Of a stretch of DNA of 5,187 bases, positions 4,901 to 5,187 are shown in pieces. Origin of the DNA: Chloroflexota bacterium (GTDB taxonomy: Bacteria; Chloroflexota; Dehalococcoidia; SZUA-161); the NCBI GenBank assembly GCA_030668425.1, contig DAOUTY010000139.1, positions 1 through 5,187 on the forward strand, given 5' to 3'. How positions within the stretch are numbered: position 1 is the first letter of the stretch; every line of letters begins with the position of its first letter. The translations under genes were made by a program, and so were the position numbers. The notes below the pieces were generated by a model. The model ran no database searches. It was not told the DNA's origin and saw nothing but the letters and a program-made list of their open reading frames with translations.

Positions 4901-4926
4901 CCGTTCGCCCTGAGCATGTCGAAGGG
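4901..4926. repeat. CCGTTCGCCCTGAG-family repeat, short copy
   Basis: It shares its first 14 bases exactly with 1547-1560, then reads CATGTCGAAGGG. Inner TTCG and CGAA segments are inverted. It lies between the two 28-bp repeats, so this gap is a nest of two unrelated repeat families. Confidence 0.65.
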
Positions 4927-4927
4927 A

Positions 4928-4955
4928 GAGGGCGACCACGTTGGGTCGCCCCTAC
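4928..4955. repeat. 28-bp palindromic repeat, copy 2
   Basis: This is an exact second copy of 4863-4890 in the same orientation, with the stem at 4930-4937 and 4944-4951. Flanking bases differ on both sides (C versus A before, A versus G after), so the unit boundary is sharp at 28 bp. It ends 27 bp before the HIT gene. Confidence 0.8.
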
Positions 4956-4982
4956 GTGCGACGACACACGCAGGAAAAGATA

Positions 4983-5187
4983 ATGGACTGCATCTTCTGC
5001 CGCATAATAAGCGGTGAAATTCCAAGCGACATCCTCTACCAGGACGAGCAGGTAGTCGCCTTTCGCGACATCAACCCCAAGGCCCCGGTACACCTGCTTC
5101 TGGTGCCCCGGAAACACATCGAGTCGCTAGCTGAGCTAAGCGAGGATGAGGCATCCATTATGGGGCACCTGGTGGCCGTGGCAAACC
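4983..5187 (+). CDS. HIT-family (HinT-like) nucleotide-binding protein, N-terminal part
   Basis: The first 68 codons of a histidine-triad protein are present; the gene continues past the right edge. The family hydrolyses purine nucleotide phosphoramidates or related adenylated compounds in the cytosol. CIFCRIISGEIP (3-14) is the usual N terminus, and Cys3 and Cys6 form a CxxC that, in many bacterial HinT proteins, binds zinc with downstream histidines. FRDINPKAPVHLLLVPRKHI (27-46) is the characteristic strand block of the fold. The catalytic HxHxH motif would lie near the C terminus, outside the window, so activity cannot be checked. AGGA (4972-4975) lies 7 nt before the ATG. A repeat-filled gap separates it from the acyl-CoA dehydrogenase, so co-transcription is uncertain. 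Confidence 0.93.
   Translation, partial: MDCIFCRIISGEIPSDILYQDEQVVAFRDINPKAPVHLLLVPRKHIESLAELSEDEASIMGHLVAVAN

Noticed and set aside
4220..4939. 239-codon open frame on the minus strand opposite the acyl-CoA dehydrogenase
   Set aside because: It is antisense to a clear enzyme gene, starts within the repeat region, and shows no family signature.
4863..4955. Repeat-spacer-repeat geometry (28 bp, 37 bp, 28 bp) resembling a minimal CRISPR array
   Set aside because: There are only two copies, the interval contains a dispersed repeat also present at 1547-1560, the unit is dominated by one 8-bp hairpin, and no cas gene is near.

Overview
The window looks like a piece of a bacterial chromosome, probably from an uncultured Chloroflexota (Dehalococcoidia-like) lineage. 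That placement is an inference. It rests on the mix of genes (a Thermus-like aminopropyltransferase, a short archaeal-type nicotinate phosphoribosyltransferase, a stand-alone Lrp/AsnC-type RAM domain, an acyl-CoA dehydrogenase and a CxxC-type HIT protein) and on several families of short palindromic repeats between genes. No phage, integrase or insertion-sequence gene is visible.

Layout. Bases 1-181 hold an unassignable fragment and a 71-bp two-hairpin palindromic element. On the minus strand (182-1444) lies a two-gene polyamine operon, speD-speE, read from a strong sigma70-type promoter at 1475-1503. From 1504 to 1676 there are three different short repeat units and no gene. A second promoter at 1677-1705 points rightwards into pncA (nicotinamidase) and pncB (nicotinate phosphoribosyltransferase). 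Together these convert nicotinamide to nicotinate and then to nicotinate mononucleotide for NAD synthesis. A third promoter (3276-3303) and a roughly 100-nt leader with a dyad precede a stand-alone RAM-domain gene. After it come an acyl-CoA dehydrogenase (3722-4855), a composite of palindromic repeats (4863-4955) and the first 68 codons of a HIT-family protein that runs off the right edge.

Main point of interest. The SpeD homologue keeps the family fold signatures, but the Glu-Ser pair at which AdoMet decarboxylase cleaves itself to make its pyruvoyl cofactor is Gly-Ala, and the catalytic Cys is His. By known family chemistry it cannot form the cofactor in the usual way. Its operon partner SpeE nevertheless keeps an apparently intact pocket for decarboxylated AdoMet. 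The protein may be a regulatory pseudoenzyme (prozyme-like), a repurposed protein or a decayed paralogue; the window alone does not decide. A second point is the acyl-CoA dehydrogenase, which lacks Glu at both of the usual catalytic-base positions. The other genes look ordinary.

Family comparisons (T. maritima SpeD, T. thermophilus SpeE, MCAD, isovaleryl-CoA dehydrogenase, PncA) are from memory and were not computed.
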